Shown here piece by piece: positions 34,433 to 46,737 of a DNA stretch of 64,000 nucleotides. The translations under genes were made by a program, and so were the position numbers. The DNA is taken from the NCBI GenBank assembly GCA_037074705.1, contig CM073590.1, positions 89,148,947-89,212,946 of the forward strand, given 5' to 3'. This stretch comes from Zhengitettix transpicula. Taxonomy: Eukaryota > Arthropoda > Insecta > Orthoptera > Tetrigidae. Every line of letters begins with the position of its first letter. Position 1 is the stretch's first letter. The notes under the pieces were generated by a model that worked only from the letters and a program-made list of their open reading frames with translations, had not been told where the DNA came from and ran no database searches.

Positions 34433-35593
34433 CTAAATAATTGCATGGCCTTTACCATTATGAACCCTCATGTGGGTTCTTAGATTACATGACTGAGTAA
34501 ATTGTTTACCACACTCCTCACATTTGTATGGTTTCACCTCAGTGTGAATCCTTATGTGTCTTGTTAACACATTTGATTGTGAGAATGTTTTATTACACTC
34601 AAAACATTGATAGGGCTTTTCACCTGTGTGAATCCTCATGTGTAATGTTAAACTATTTGATCGTGTGAAAGCTGAATCACACAATACACACTTGTATGGT
34701 CTTTCACCAGTATGAATTCTCATGTGTTCATTTAGGTGTCCTGATGCTGAGAACGCTTTAAAACACTCAACACATTTGTATGGTTTTTCCCCGGTGTGAC
34801 TTCTCATGTGGCTTGTTAGAGAACGTGATTCTGAAAATGTTTTAAAACAGTCGATACATTTATATGGTTTTTCCCCTGTATGGATTCTCAGGTGTTTTGT
34901 TAGGTGTTCTGATTGTGAGAATGTTTTATCACACTCAACACACTGATAGGGCTTTTCACCTGTGTGAATCCTCTTGTGTTTTTTTAGATGACCTGATTCT
35001 GCGAATGTTTTAAAACACTCAACACATTTGTAGGGCTTTTCACCTGTGTGAATTCTCATGTGTCTTGTTAGGGCCCGTGGTTCTGAGAATGTTTTATCAC
35101 AGTCAGCACACTTATAAGGTTTTTCACCAGTGTGAGTCCTCATGTGGGGTGTTAGGTAACAGAATCTTGAAAATGTCTTATTACACTCTACACATTTGTA
35201 TGGTTTTTCACCTGTGTGAATCCGCATATGAGATGTTAAGCTACTTGAATGTGCAAATGCTGCATCACACTCTACACATTTGTATGGTTTTTCCCCAGTA
35301 TGAATCCTCATATGTTGTTTTAGAGGGCCTGATTCTGAGAATGATCTTAAGCATACAACACATTTATATGGTTTTTCTCCAGTGTGAATCCTGATGTGTT
35401 TTGTTAAATCTGAAGATACTGAGAATGTTTTATCACACTCAACACATTTGTATGGCTTTTCACCTGTGTGAATTCTCATGTGTCTTGTCAGATACCCTGA
35501 TTCTGAGAATGTTTTATCGCAGTCAGCACACTTGTACAATTTATCTGTAGTATGAATATTTGAATTATTCCATAAATTGCCTGAATTGTACAT
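34433..35593 (-). CDS. C2H2 zinc-finger protein with 13 tandem fingers
   Basis: The 386-residue frame consists, after a ~18-residue leader ([18 protein letters not shown]), of 13 consecutive C-x2-C-x12-H-x3-H fingers of 28 residues. They are joined by TGEKPY linkers, as in sequence-specific DNA-binding proteins of the nucleus. Every finger keeps all four zinc ligands. Linker 12 is TEVKP instead of TGEKP. Helix positions -1 to 6 vary: [91 protein letters not shown]. No BTB, ZAD, KRAB or other effector domain is present. The ATG at 35593 opens the frame, but upstream exons are possible (acceptor at 35880-35881; tiny exon at 39490-39518). Its closest relative here is the 15-finger gene at 51648. 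Target and role are unknown. Confidence 0.92.
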   Translation of the reverse strand: MYNSGNLWNNSNIHTTDKLYKCADCDKTFSESGYLTRHMRIHTGEKPYKCVECDKTFSVSSDLTKHIRIHTGEKPYKCVVCLRSFSESGPLKQHMRIHTGEKPYKCVECDAAFAHSSSLTSHMRIHTGEKPYKCVECNKTFSRFCYLTPHMRTHTGEKPYKCADCDKTFSEPRALTRHMRIHTGEKPYKCVECFKTFAESGHLKKHKRIHTGEKPYQCVECDKTFSQSEHLTKHLRIHTGEKPYKCIDCFKTFSESRSLTSHMRSHTGEKPYKCVECFKAFSASGHLNEHMRIHTGERPYKCVLCDSAFTRSNSLTLHMRIHTGEKPYQCFECNKTFSQSNVLTRHIRIHTEVKPYKCEECGKQFTQSCNLRTHMRVHNGKGHAII

Positions 35594-35881
35594 GGTTTTA
35601 CTTTAGGCAATTATTTTCTATTATTTGAATATGTTTTTTACATATTGTGTTTATTGGCAACTAGTAACTTAAATATATCCCAATTATTTTTCAGAAAGTG
35701 AAAAGTTTAATTACATTTTTCAATTAAAGTCTAATAATTGACATATTTTAGTTTGGTTTAAACAATTTTTTATCAAGTAGGTAACTTTTTTGAAGTTTCT
35801 ATTATTTTCAAAATCTGATACATGGAATCCAAATCCAGGAACTTCCATGAACAGATATAGCAGTTGTTCAGCAATTTACCT
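35594..35881 (-). other. Candidate 5' untranslated part of the 13-finger gene
   Basis: On the minus strand a good 3' splice site, TTTGGTTTCAG, ends at 35880, and ~286 nt lead from there to the start codon. If used, the coding exon runs from 35879 to beyond 34433. Confidence 0.35.
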
Positions 35882-36124
35882 GAAACCAAATAAATTGTCT
35901 TGTTATGTGATAAGAAAATTTTGTTGTAAATTATCATAACATTATTAAGCAGTAAATATATGCCTTACACTCCAATATGCACATAATTACATGACATTAC
36001 TGAGGTTATCTAACCTCGAAGATTTTCCCAGTGTATATCCTGGATAAACAGTTCTTGAGTTTGAAACATCATGGTGTAAGTTTGGTGGAAACCCAAGTAC
36101 TGTTTATCCATTATTGAGGTTGCC

Positions 36125-36609
36125 ACTCCTAAAAGTGGCAGAACAATGGAAAGGTGTTATTAATCCTTCAGCAGTCGTGTATTTGGTTCAGACATTAGAA
36201 GATACATGGGCATTAGAGTAGCCATTGACTTGGAATGCGCTCTTTTTGTCCTCCGTCTCTCAGTGAAAGCTGTCGTTGTCTGATGTAATACACACACTGA
36301 CCAATAAGGTGGTAAGCACAGTGAATTATCGGCCTACATAGTGATAGCTGGTTGCTCACAGACACCAATCTGTGTCTTACTATACACAGTGGCTAATATT
36401 TCCCCTGATCACCTCAAAAGCAGTATGTCCAAAAAATACTAGAGAACCTTCTTTATCCGTGGTAAACTGGTGTACAAATAAATTGGGGAGCATTGCTGCT
36501 CCATGTGTCCAGATAATAAATATATTTCGGGAATGTCTGACAAAAAAGGGTTAGATTTGGAGAGAAACTGATGAATGATGGAACTGTAACTTTGGGCATG
36601 CCTCCCATC
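36125..36609. other. Intron stretch, nothing recognised
   Basis: No known element or frame; composition is mixed and it may be old insertion debris. Confidence 0.3.
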
Positions 36610-36751
36610 CCTCATAGACCATAAATCAACAATCTATAGCTGGAATTAATTTGGAGGTTAGGCTGTTCACATATGATTCCATTATTTACAGATCAATAGA
36701 AAACATCATCAATATAGAAATATTACAAAACGATCTAAACAAAGTTGTCTC
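36610..36751 (+). pseudogene. LINE reverse transcriptase fragment (same LINE as 38482-38890)
   Basis: The plus-strand frame reads GINLEVRLFTYDSIIYRSIE, then IEILQNDLNKVVSW. This is the block around the catalytic F/L-A-D-D motif of non-LTR reverse transcriptases, here decayed to F-T-Y-D, plus the following L-x-ND-L-x-W helix. It stops at the junction with the PLE copy at 36752. Confidence 0.65.
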
Positions 36752-37400
36752 CTGGGTTACCTTAAACCTGGGCCACACTTCCTCACGAATTGGATTACTT
36801 TTATCCAAACACGGAATAAAAGCAGTGGTTTAACTATTACATAACATTTGCGACTCCTTACAGCCAATAAAGGACAACTTGGATCATAGAACCTCAGGAG
36901 TCTACTCCATTCCCTGCGAATGCGGTTCCATATACATTGGCCAACAACTAGAACAGTGGAAGAAAGAATTATAGAGCACGAAAGGAACTTACGGCCAACC
37001 TTCAACATGATGAACACGCCATCAACACAGATAAGCCATTATAATCTGAAGGTACTTCACAAAACCCGTGGGTACTGGGACAGTCATACTTGAGGCTCTA
37101 CAAATGCGTGACAAAAACCCCGGAATGAACAGAGACACCGGCTATTATCTTAGCTATGCATGTGACCCTCTAGTGTGGCCAGATAGGTCCACCACAGACA
37201 AAAACTTGGTGCAGAATAGTCAGATTTGTGGAGGGTGTACTGCCGCCCCCCTCCGTATGGCCGCTAGTGGCCAATCCAATCAGTAGCCAGCGCTAGGGCA
37301 GTCGCACCACACCAAACTGTATAAAGAGGCAGTAACTTCACCCGGACCAGTCATTCCACCAGGAAAATGTCGGTGATTGTCGACAAAACGTAGTGTTTCT
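36752..37400 (+). pseudogene. Penelope-like element copy 2 (GIY-YIG, degenerate)
   Basis: It starts inside the stretch between reverse transcriptase and nuclease (LGHTSSRIGLLLSKHGIKAV) and continues to GVYSIPCECGSIYIGQ near 36897-36945. A one-base shift and stops follow, and the tail NRDTGYYLSYACDP is near 37130-37170. A TATA-like TGTATAAAGAGG follows at about 37318, then GAAAATGTCGGTGATTGTCG and ACAAAACGTAG (about 37363-37395), the PLE-end motif. It is 5'-truncated like most PLE copies. It probably jumped into the LINE at 36610-36751. Confidence 0.8.
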
Positions 37401-37639
37401 ACATTGCTACCCAATTGAAAACACACGAACTCTTTCAACAACTAGTTCACCGGGAAAACCTGTGGAAGTTAATTAAAATCAATAGTTGAAGAAAGCAAAT
37501 CAATTCAGATGAAGAGTGAATATAATTTTAATTTATACAATAAATGGCACAGGAATACCCCAAGCTTGCACATGTACATAATTAGCAGTTAAATTTTGTA
37601 GCAATTTGGGATGGAGCAAAAAATCTAGGAAAAACTTGC

Positions 37640-38330
37640 AACACTCAAAAGCTCTATTTTTAGATGTAAGCCAATCCTTTAATAAGATCTACAGATTAAG
37701 ACCCTACTACTGTATCAGAGAATCTACAAGAAAAATAATTAAGACCTAGTTCAAAAGATGGAAAATAAAAGTAAAATAACACTGTCCCTTTAAAAAAAGA
37801 ACATTTCTTACAGTCAAGCTCAATCAAGAGGAAATTCAAAAGTAGGAGTAGTCAAATATACTTAAAAACTAAAGGGTTAAATTGACTTATTGAACAAAAG
37901 TCATTATTTTCGATACAAAACATTAACTAGTTATATAACAAATCGGTCATAAAACCTATATGGACCTCCAGAGTAGGATTCTGGGAATGTGCAGCCAAGT
38001 CTCACATTGCTATTATTCAACAAGTACAATCAAAGTACCTTCATACCATAACAAATGGGCCCAACTTTACTTTACATAATGACCTGAACATTCTATATAG
38101 AGAAGACTTCATCAAAGATATAATTCATAAACATCACACAAAGCTTGAAACCCAACCCAATAGACTACTAGAACCGTTATTACAGTGCTCAACCAAAGAT
38201 TGAAGAGGTGCTGGCCGATAGAGTTAAATAGCTGAGGTAGTATTGTATTCACCTCTCCACTACATTAGTACAAGCAACATTAAAGCTTGTATAAGCTAGC
38301 AAATTAGCTTAAATATTGAATTGTAACCGT
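37640..38330 (+). pseudogene. Jockey-type LINE relic
   Basis: The plus strand shows ALFLDVSQSFNKI near 37656-37700, the catalytic Asp block A of the reverse transcriptase. After a deletion, the typical Jockey C-terminal region follows: KPIWTSRVGFWECAAKSHIA, IIQQVQSKYLHTI and HHTKLETQPNRLLEPLLQ (about 37950-38180). It ends soon after RGAGR-type sequence. Internal deletion and stops mark it as dead. Confidence 0.75.
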
Positions 38331-38481
38331 TTGCTAATGGTAAAATACTTTTATTTTGATGTGATGGAGACCTCTTTTTTAAAAAAAAAGAAAAAGGAGA
38401 CCAAATGGCCTGTAAGGTATGGAAATAGCTACATTTTGTTAAGAGAATGATAAAAAAAAGGCTAATTCTAGGAAAAGGCAA

Positions 38482-38890
38482 GTGACATACAAAGCACTAG
38501 TGCATTCAATTATTAAACACAGATTTATCACATGGAATCCATATAGAAAATCATACATTAACTGCCTTGAAAAAATTCAGGATAAAGCAGAAAAAATTAT
38601 TAAACACAAACCTGGACATTGTGAGGAAAATGTAAGAGAGTCAGGGTGCGAATCAGTAAAAACTAGATGGTGTAAAGCACAACTTTATTCTGTCTTTAAA
38701 GCATTTTCTGATCAGAATTCTTTGGCTGACAAACTGTCAAATACAAAGTCTTCCACATTATGGCAGAAGCAATCACGGGTTCAAAATATGTTATAGGGCA
38801 AAGAAACCTAACCAGGAAATTCTCCTTTGTTAATAATACAATCAGAGACTGCAACAGTTTTTGTCACATCTTCTAACTACAAAAAAAATT
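38482..38890 (+). pseudogene. LINE C-terminal fragment (non-Jockey)
   Basis: The 104-codon frame ends the reverse transcriptase region: YKALVHSIIKHRFITWNPYR, SYINCLEKIQDKAEKII. After a frame shift near 38790 comes RNLTRKFSFVNNTIRDCNSF, the block normally F-x-x-RTI-x-DWN. It probably belongs to the same LINE as the piece at 36610-36751, with the PLE and Jockey relics nested between them. Confidence 0.65.
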
Positions 38891-39489
38891 AATAATAAAC
38901 TTGACAGAATTAAACATAAGTGTTCTTTTGGTTAGTTCAGGAAGGATAATTGTATACTGGAGTACATATTAAATTTAGAATATATTTTTATATAATTGCC
39001 ACCAAGTAATAAACTCAATATCAGAAGAACTGTGGTTTCAGTGGATCACTTTTCAAAATGCCCAATATAAAATTTTTCTATTGCCAAATACAGGAGAACT
39101 CACAGCAATTTCATCAGTTTGCTCATTCATCAATATTATCTCTAATAAAGGGTATATATGTTTGTATTTCTGGAAAAATCTTTTAATGTACTTAATTTTG
39201 TAACTCACAATATACTGATAAAAGCATTAAAAATTGAGGTATAAGATAAAATTAAATTGAAAATTCAAACAATTAAGTATAAAAAATAAACACAGGAAAA
39301 CTTTCAAAACTTTGTAGTGTTCCATCAGGGCTCAATTTTAGGTTATGTATGTGAATTTTGTTTAAACTAAAACAGTGAAAGGTGACAAAGATTCATGAAT
39401 CACTCCAATTTATTTCTTAATGAAACTGTCAGTAGTGTTTAATATACTGTTAAGATTAAAAAGTTTAAGCAGAATTGAAAAACAAATAC

Positions 39490-39518
39490 CTGAGTCACTT
39501 GATGCAGTTACATTTTCT
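39490..39518 (-). other. Candidate 29-nt upstream exon of the 13-finger gene
   Basis: On the minus strand TTTTGTTTCAG (acceptor, ending 39519) precedes AGAAAATGTAACTGCATCAA + GTGACTCAG, followed by donor GTATTTG at 39489. The sequence resembles the plus-strand candidate exon at 51331-51368 (CTGCATCAA and CTCAG-GTA in the same places), and the preceding intron ends align loosely as well. Confidence 0.35.
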
Positions 39519-39600
39519 CTGAAACAAAATTAAATTATACTGAGAAAATGATAGCAGAAGCTTTGCTGACAACTCTACACATAAAAGAAGTAAATAAAAA

Positions 39601-39753
39601 TAATATTATAATTGATTAAAACCTTCTTTTAAAGAACATATAATTTTTTTCAATGTAAATTACATAAATATGTCAGTATTTTAAATAGCTAATCAGAAGC
39701 TTCTGGTTTTTACTAACCATATTCATCTGTAAAAACCGTAAAATTATTAAGTA
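39601..39753 (-). repeat. Inverted-repeat arm 1 (partner 43081-43233)
   Basis: Its reverse complement matches 43081-43233 along about 150 bp, by eye with roughly 80% identity. Shared strings include GTACTTAATAATTT, CAGATGAATATGGTTA, TTTACATTGAAAAAAA and TTTAATCAATTATAATATTA. Both arms contain a pyrimidine-rich CAG|ATGAATATGG, which could be a splice acceptor plus start. Confidence 0.75.
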
Positions 39754-39885
39754 CCTTATTGTGTTGTAATTATTATAAATAATTAAAGTTTACTATATGA
39801 AATATATATACTTTTAACATGAAACATTTGAAATGAAAATACAAAAAAAATCATACAAAATTTTGCTTGAATAATTTAAAACATA

Positions 39886-39937
39886 TATCAACGTGGGGCA
39901 AATTTCATTAATCAAAAATTTATTAGTGTTTATTACA
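39886..39937 (+). mobile_element. Terminal fragment of the TGTAATA...TATTACA LTR family
   Basis: ATCAACGTGGGGCAAATTTC (primer-binding-site-like block) is followed 33 nt later by TGTTTATTACA next to ATATAAATT. Only this end is recognisable. Confidence 0.5.
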
Positions 39938-40194
39938 ATATAAATTATGGCAGTTCATGAGTGGCACTCATCAGCTACTGTCTCTCTACCCCTCTGGTCT
40001 GCCAAACAGATGTGTTGTGGCCATCATAAATTTTCTAAACAAAAGGCCGGATGCTGTCACTCTCAACCCAGTAACCCCCAGTGATCTGATCCTGTCCAAG
40101 ATGCTCCAAATTCTTAACGAATTATATTTAATTTAAAACAATATTCGAGGCATTTAGTTTTGTCTTATTGCAATGTATACCATATATTAATACA

Positions 40195-42922
40195 CTAGCT
40201 GGGTGCCCGGCATTGCCCGGAATGGCGTATATCCATAACCCTCAATTTGACTCCTATTTCGGTTGCTTTTGCATTATTTCTATGTAATGCACATCGCCTC
40301 CTATCCCTACATGTGCTCACCTCCCATGCTGAAAGGGGTCGAACTCATTGACCACGAAAAAGTTTCTTTAATAAATCACATCGTCCGTTTAAACATTTTA
40401 CAAAATTTCCACCCATGTCCCCACTCTACTTTGGGTTAAACAAAAAGTAATTTTCCTGTAAAGCATCTCCTCACCCGCCCCTAAGGATGCACTTTTACCA
40501 CGCTCTAAGGGCTCAAAATTATACACAGATAACATTGTTAGAAACATTATCAATTCTTTGACCCCTAAAAATATTTATCCGACTCAAATTTCAGTTGTCG
40601 TAGGATGATAGAATTTTTCAACCTACAGCCCTAAGCGTTCTCCCCTCTCACACTGAAAGGTGTTAATATTTTACAAACAACATCGGTAGATATATTATCA
40701 ATGTCATTGACCTTGACAATTAATTATTTAGCTATAATATTGACCGCTTAACATATTATAAAAATTCCACCACAACCCACCCCGTCCACCCCCGCCCCTG
40801 GGGTTAAATGGCCAATTGAATGTTATAATTAAACTCTGAAACATCCATACTCTTGGATTTTACTCCAATATCGGTTGTATTCATGATATTTTATTGTAGC
40901 GTTCCTCCAACCCCAACCCTTAGGGTGCTCCACTGATAAGCCCGAACGGGGTTGAAATTATACTCAGCGAACATGTAGGGAAATTTTATAAATCTCATTG
41001 ATCCCAGAAAATATTGTCGTCACAAAAATCGGTACATTAACATGTTTGACAATTTCCACCCTGACCGTGAGAGGTTAATTCCAAGTTGAATGTCATAATT
41101 AAACTAAGCAATATCCTTAACTTTCCAGTCTCAGTTGTACTCGAGTTATTTTCTTGTAACGGACCTCCACCCCCACCCCTAGGGTGCTCCTTTCCCATGC
41201 CAAAAAATGCTGAAATTTTACTCACATAAGTTGGTACAAACACTTTTAATCACTTTTATCCTGAAAAGATTTTATTAAATATTATATTATATTATATTAT
41301 ATTAAATATTGGACGTGTTAGCCTGTTTGAAGTTTTCCACCCCTGACCACCCCTACTTGAGGAACTAAAACGGCAACTTGAATATCATAATTACACTCAC
41401 TGACAACCATAACCCTGGATTCGACTCTATATCCAAATCTCGATTGTGTTTGCGTTCTCTTTACATAAATCCACTCCACCCCCACCCTTAAGGTTGCTCC
41501 ACTCCAAATCCTAAAATAGTTTAATATTAAATATATGGAACATGTAGAGAAATTTTATAAAACTCAGTCAACCAGAAAAGTATTTATTCGACGCAAAGAT
41601 CGACTGCTTAACATGTTTGAAAATTTCCACCCCGTCATCTCCCGCTTGGGGAATTTAAACTGAAAGTTAAACGTCATAATTAAACACAGTGATTAATATA
41701 ACTCCGTATTCGACTCCAAACTGGTATGTGTTAGCGTTTTTTTTCATGTAATGTCACTCCACCCGCAACCCTTAATGGTGCACCACTCCCATGCCTGAAA
41801 GAGGTTGAAATTATGCATAGAAAACATGTAATAAAATTTTATGAATACCATTGATTCATAATTATACTGATTGGATGCAATAATCGGCTGGTTAGTATGT
41901 TTGAAAATATCTTTCTCTGTCCTCCCAATTCCCACCCACCCCCTTGCCCCTTGCGTTTCTCAGTTTGTCATAAATAATCTCAGCAACATCCATAACTCCT
42001 ATTTGACTCGAATATCAGTTGTTTTTGCGTCAAATTTATGAAACACACCTCCACCCCTAAGGGCGCTCCCCTCCAATGCAGAAAAATCATACACTATAAA
42101 CATCAGTATAAATACAATCAATATAATTAAGCCGGAAAAATATATATTCAACAAAAATATCTGCCGTGTTGGCATGTTCAAAAATTTCCACCCTTCTCAC
42201 CCCTACCCCTGGGGGTTAAATACCAAGTTGAATGTCATAATTAAACTCGGTGACATTTCACTCCAATCTCAGTTCTAGTCACGTTATTTTCCTGTAAAGC
42301 ATCTCTACCCCCATCCATAACGGTGTCCTTTTTCCAGGATGTAAGGGATGAAAATTACATTGAGATAACATCGGTAGAAACACTATCAATCTCTTTGATC
42401 CCCAAAAAAATTAATGCGACTCAAATATCAGTTGTTTTTACATGTTTGAATGTTCCCACCCCCATCTACCCCACTTCTGAGGGGTGGTAGGCGCGTCTCA
42501 CCCCGACAGTGTTTGTTTCCTGGTGGTAAAGAACATGTGTACGAAATTTGGTGAAATTTTCTCCACCAGTGTAGATTTGTATTCTCCACCCTAACTAAAC
42601 ATTAAGGGTGGCCTTTCCCCAGGGTGTAGAGGATGAAAATTATATTCAGATAACATTGGTGGAAACACTATCAATATCTTTGACCCCTAAAAATATCTAT
42701 CCGACTGAAACATCGACTGTTTTAGCATGTTTAAATATTTTCACCCCCTCTTCTGGGGGTGGTAATGCGTCTCACCCCGACAGTGTTTGTTTCCTGGTCG
42801 CAAAGAACATGTGTACGAAATTTGGTTATATTTGCTCTAAGGGTGTAGATTTGTATGCGGAACAAATAAACATACATACATATATGCATACACACATACA
42901 CTCATTTTTATTTATAAGAAGA
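40195..42922 (-). mobile_element. Helitron-type element, about eight internal units
   Basis: Read on the minus strand it starts A|TCTTCTTATAAATAAAAATG at 42922 and ends CCGGGCAATGCCGGGCACCC then AGCTAG|T at 40195. It has a CCGG hairpin before CTAG and insertion between A and T. Its interior is a series of diverged ~280-bp units, with the landmark ATTATGACATT-type motif near 40830, 41090, 41395, 41675, 41965 and 42235. A small (TATAT)n run lies at 41280-41310. The first and last few hundred bases closely resemble those of the element at 58142. No Rep/helicase is encoded. Confidence 0.85.
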
Positions 42923-43080
42923 TTATGTCACAGAGATTTAATCATGGATATGACATATGTCATATGACCAGTTAGTCAGAACTTGGCCATTAAACACTAA
43001 ACATGTTACCCTATTGCAAATAATAAGATGTGATATATAACAACATTAAAAATGTATACACATAATTTAAATTCATTAAT

Positions 43081-43233
43081 GTACTTAATAATTTAACTGT
43101 TTTCACAGATGAATATGGTTATAAAAACCGAAAGCTCCTGATGATCTATTTAAAATCATATTTAAATTTAATTTACATTGAAAAAAAATTGTCACTGTAT
43201 TAAAATAAGGGTTTAATCAATTATAATATTAAT
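43081..43233 (+). repeat. Inverted-repeat arm 2 (partner 39601-39753)
   Basis: See the partner arm. This arm lies between the Helitron and the second zinc-finger gene and is on that gene's strand. Confidence 0.75.
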
Positions 43234-43240
43234 AATATAT

Positions 43241-46200
43241 ACATACAGTCCTTATCATTATTTTATTAAAAAAGAAAAATAATTTTGAAACACTTGCATT
43301 CTGAAAGTTTGCATCTAGTTATCAACAAACTATGATAGTTTCACTTATCTGCACACAAAGATATTAATTATTGATACAATAAGTAGAAAGATAAAATAAA
43401 GCTACAACTGGCACAATGACTTTTTAGTAATCTTTAAATAATAAAATGGAATGTGGTCCATACAGCAGATGTAGCTGTACTTCATTCTTCATACTTATTG
43501 GATCGATCATATATTTGTGTGTAGCTAAATGAAATAATCATAGTTTATTCCTAGATACATGTTTTCATAATGTAATTGTATAAAATAGCAATGAAAAAAC
43601 CATATGCAGAAATCAGCACAAGTTAATATGAAGGATTTAGAATCTGAAATGTATTAGCTATTGGTGCAGAATCAAAACTTGGTTGAATATATAATTCTAA
43701 AGGCAGAGATGAAAAGGTTTATCAAAACTTTATAGACAGTATATTTTTATTAATTGAATCAGATGTTAAATTTATATGTATTTAAAGAAATTATTCTACT
43801 TTCAAACTAAGACCTACATAATACATATTCAAATGAAAAATATTATGAGTGAATTTTATGTACATCATATAAAATTATTATAAATGGCTATTGGGTCCCA
43901 ATGAGGTATTTTCAACTTGGACCTGTTCATCAAATTGGTCTTCTTGCTCCTTCTTTGATTAAGAAAAGCTGGTCAGACCACATTATATTAAGTCAATTGT
44001 CCTGAGAAAAAATTAGATGCTATTGTTTATCAACCTAGCGATGCCAACTGTCGACTTATCAGGTTCTCTCCATCCCTCTTTCCTGTCCAAATGAGTTAAT
44101 TAATTTGATAATGTCACATTACCGTTACTTGATATATTCCCTTAAACTAATATTAGCATAGCCAAGGCAGGGTAGGGTAGGTAGTAATCAGCATGTCAAA
44201 TTTTCAAAGTCTGTGTCTCCTACCTCAGTACAGAACAGTACTGAATGTTGTGCTAGTCCGTCTCTTGATACAATAAAATTATTTAAACTTTATAACAGAA
44301 GTGTGTTTAATAAAATTAATAAATATATGTATCAATTTTCAAGTAATCATAATATAGTGTTTATTATTATACTTGATGTAATGTCATTGAAATGTATCAC
44401 GTGTAACACAAAAATCAACATAATATATTGAACAGCAATATGAATATAAAACCTTAAACACAATTAAATTTAATCATATTTATAAGTCACGTTTTGGACA
44501 TTAAAAGTAATTAAAACAATGTACAAGCATTCTTTCCACAATAGCTCTATGTTTATTAATAAATATTCATATTTCCTTCGTTAACTATTTTATATTTAGA
44601 GATTAAATTATTAACGCAGTCAAGCTGATACCAACTGAGGCTAACTGCAGGTGTCTCTCTCATTAATAATTTATTAAACAACATATTACGAAATATAATA
44701 AACTTGAAAATTCAAATAATGAATATAAAAACAAAACACTACATTTAACTCGAATTGTTTCCGAATTTGGAAATTATGCTGCAGTTTGGCAAACTAACCT
44801 TCATTAACAGAAAACATCTACTGCAATTTTAATTATCAAAATAAAATTACAATTAATTATGATGAATGTAATTGTAAACACTGTCGAACTGCTAAATTTG
44901 TCTCACAATTGCATAGAAAACTTTACGAATAAGCAAAAGACACATCGTTCCACTGTCTATCTATAATATACATTTCGCCAACGCACAAACACTGAATTTT
45001 CAGCCATTTCAAAATCAAAAACTGCTTAAAGTCTTTGCAAATAACTAATTATCAACTCAGATTGAAAACAATTTACAAAATATAATCATAACCGCACACT
45101 CGCACACTGTTGGTGGAAGAATATTAAGAACGAAAAATATTAGTGAAGAAAAAAATATCTGACTATTTATAATAATATAATATAAATAAATTAATATATG
45201 GCCTTGAGTCAGAAAGTACTATGTTTATTAACAAAAAATATGAATTTTACGACCTTTCGAATAATTCTGGGACCTCAACAGTTTCGACATAAATTTTACG
45301 CATCACTCGTAAAACAAAATCATTAAAAATTGTCCAAACTGATGAAGTCCCAAAATAGGTCTAAACGTCGTGAAATTAATATTTTTGTTAATAAACATAC
45401 TTTTCTGAAAAATGTTAATGCTACAGTGCTTTTACAGTTTCTGTGTTGATTACGGTTATACTTAACGAGTGCCTGATGATGAAAGGATTTCGGATGTAAA
45501 TGTTTCCTTCTTTATAACATATCGTTTGCTTAAGACACACTTAGGAAGAAATTGCAAAAATATCCCATATCAGCCATTTCTGCACATTATTCGATGTTAT
45601 TTTGGTGTTAAAACTCTAACTTAACTGGTCCTCTTTTCTTTGTCATTCCAAAGTAATCGATGTATCTGATCTAATGAGATCTCATTTAAATACATAACAC
45701 AAATTTAATTACATATTACACACACACTTGAATACATTTAGTGATACACAAAACAATTTGAAGCATATATAGACATGCATTTTTTGTGTAATTCATCGTT
45801 AATTTTAATATTGTATTCCCTTTTTAAGGAATTATCAGAAAAATATTGATGAGTAGATAACCACATTAAGAAGTCTTACAAAATTCATCTGTGTTGGACT
45901 ATAATATGATAGGAAAAAACTAGTAGTATCCTATGTAATAATATATATTTTGAACTAGACTGTATATATAATGAAAAGAGTAGGATTCAATTTAACCTCG
46001 TGGAACATCATGTTTACATTTCAGAAACAAATTTGTTATATGTGGTTATGTTGTCCACAAAGTTCAAATTCAGCATGATACTTTGACTATGATTCGCCAA
46101 ATGTTAACCTAACCAATCTTTGACGATCACTCTAATTCCCTTTCTATTCCTGTTTTTACAAAATGATCAGTTAAATCAAATACTTCTGACAACTTCAAGA

Positions 46201-46737
46201 TGGTTACTGATGTGTTCTTTTTTGCCTAAAGTTTTTGTGATTTTTATTTTAGGTATAATGAGTAAGTACTCCTTTGTTTTAATTTTTTTAGATACTTTCT
46301 ATTACACATTCAGAAACTTAACTGAATCGCAACTCAAGATATAGGTTCATAACAAGAAAACAAAAGAACACAAAACTACTTACCTCTTTTCCATTGCTGT
46401 CATAATGACAATTATGCATAGATATTAATAATCAACGCCCTCCTGTAACTGTCAATGTCTTCGAACAATTTTTTTTTGTTTGGGTTAAAAGTTTACATTA
46501 TTATTGCAAAGTTATCTAAATGACTGTTAGTTTTTTAAATTCTTCAAATTTAGTGGAATTCAAAAGATTTGTTATTAAGGAAATATAGTGCGTCCCAGCG
46601 ATGTATATATATTAAACTCGTTGGCGCGTCCTATTCGGACAGAGCAGAAAATAACACATAACTGACTCCAAAGCATCAGTACAATTAAAATTGCCGCGTC
46701 AAAGAGTAAATGAGTAATAATAATTAAATATTTTCTG
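43241..46737. other. AT-rich stretch with a fold-back element
   Basis: No coding sequence recognised. The only structured feature is the fold-back at 45211-45407. Short frames (44213-44431, 46120-46344) are AT-rich and unconvincing. Confidence 0.35.
45211..45407. repeat. Fold-back (inverted repeat) with PLE/hammerhead-like arms
   Basis: The arms 45211-45284 and 45334-45407 are reverse complements at roughly 80% identity, separated by ~50 bp. Each arm reads AAACTGATGAAGTCCCAAAA-type sequence, then AAACGTCGTGAAATT and TTTGTTAATAAACATA. CTGATGA followed by (C/G)AAACGTCG recalls the hammerhead-bearing ends of Penelope-like elements. A related single copy without a partner lies at 54805-54850. 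Confidence 0.65.

Noticed and set aside
35065..35394. Open frame antisense to the 13-finger gene
   Set aside because: It is a shadow of the regular finger repeat; the repeating [16 protein letters not shown] pattern follows the 84-bp finger period.
37068..37286. 72-codon plus-strand frame
   Set aside because: It is part of the frame-shifted Penelope-like element copy 2, not a separate gene.
42608..42967. 119-codon frame
   Set aside because: It is reading through Helitron repeat units; the same motifs appear at 27374-27694 in another Helitron and no protein family fits.
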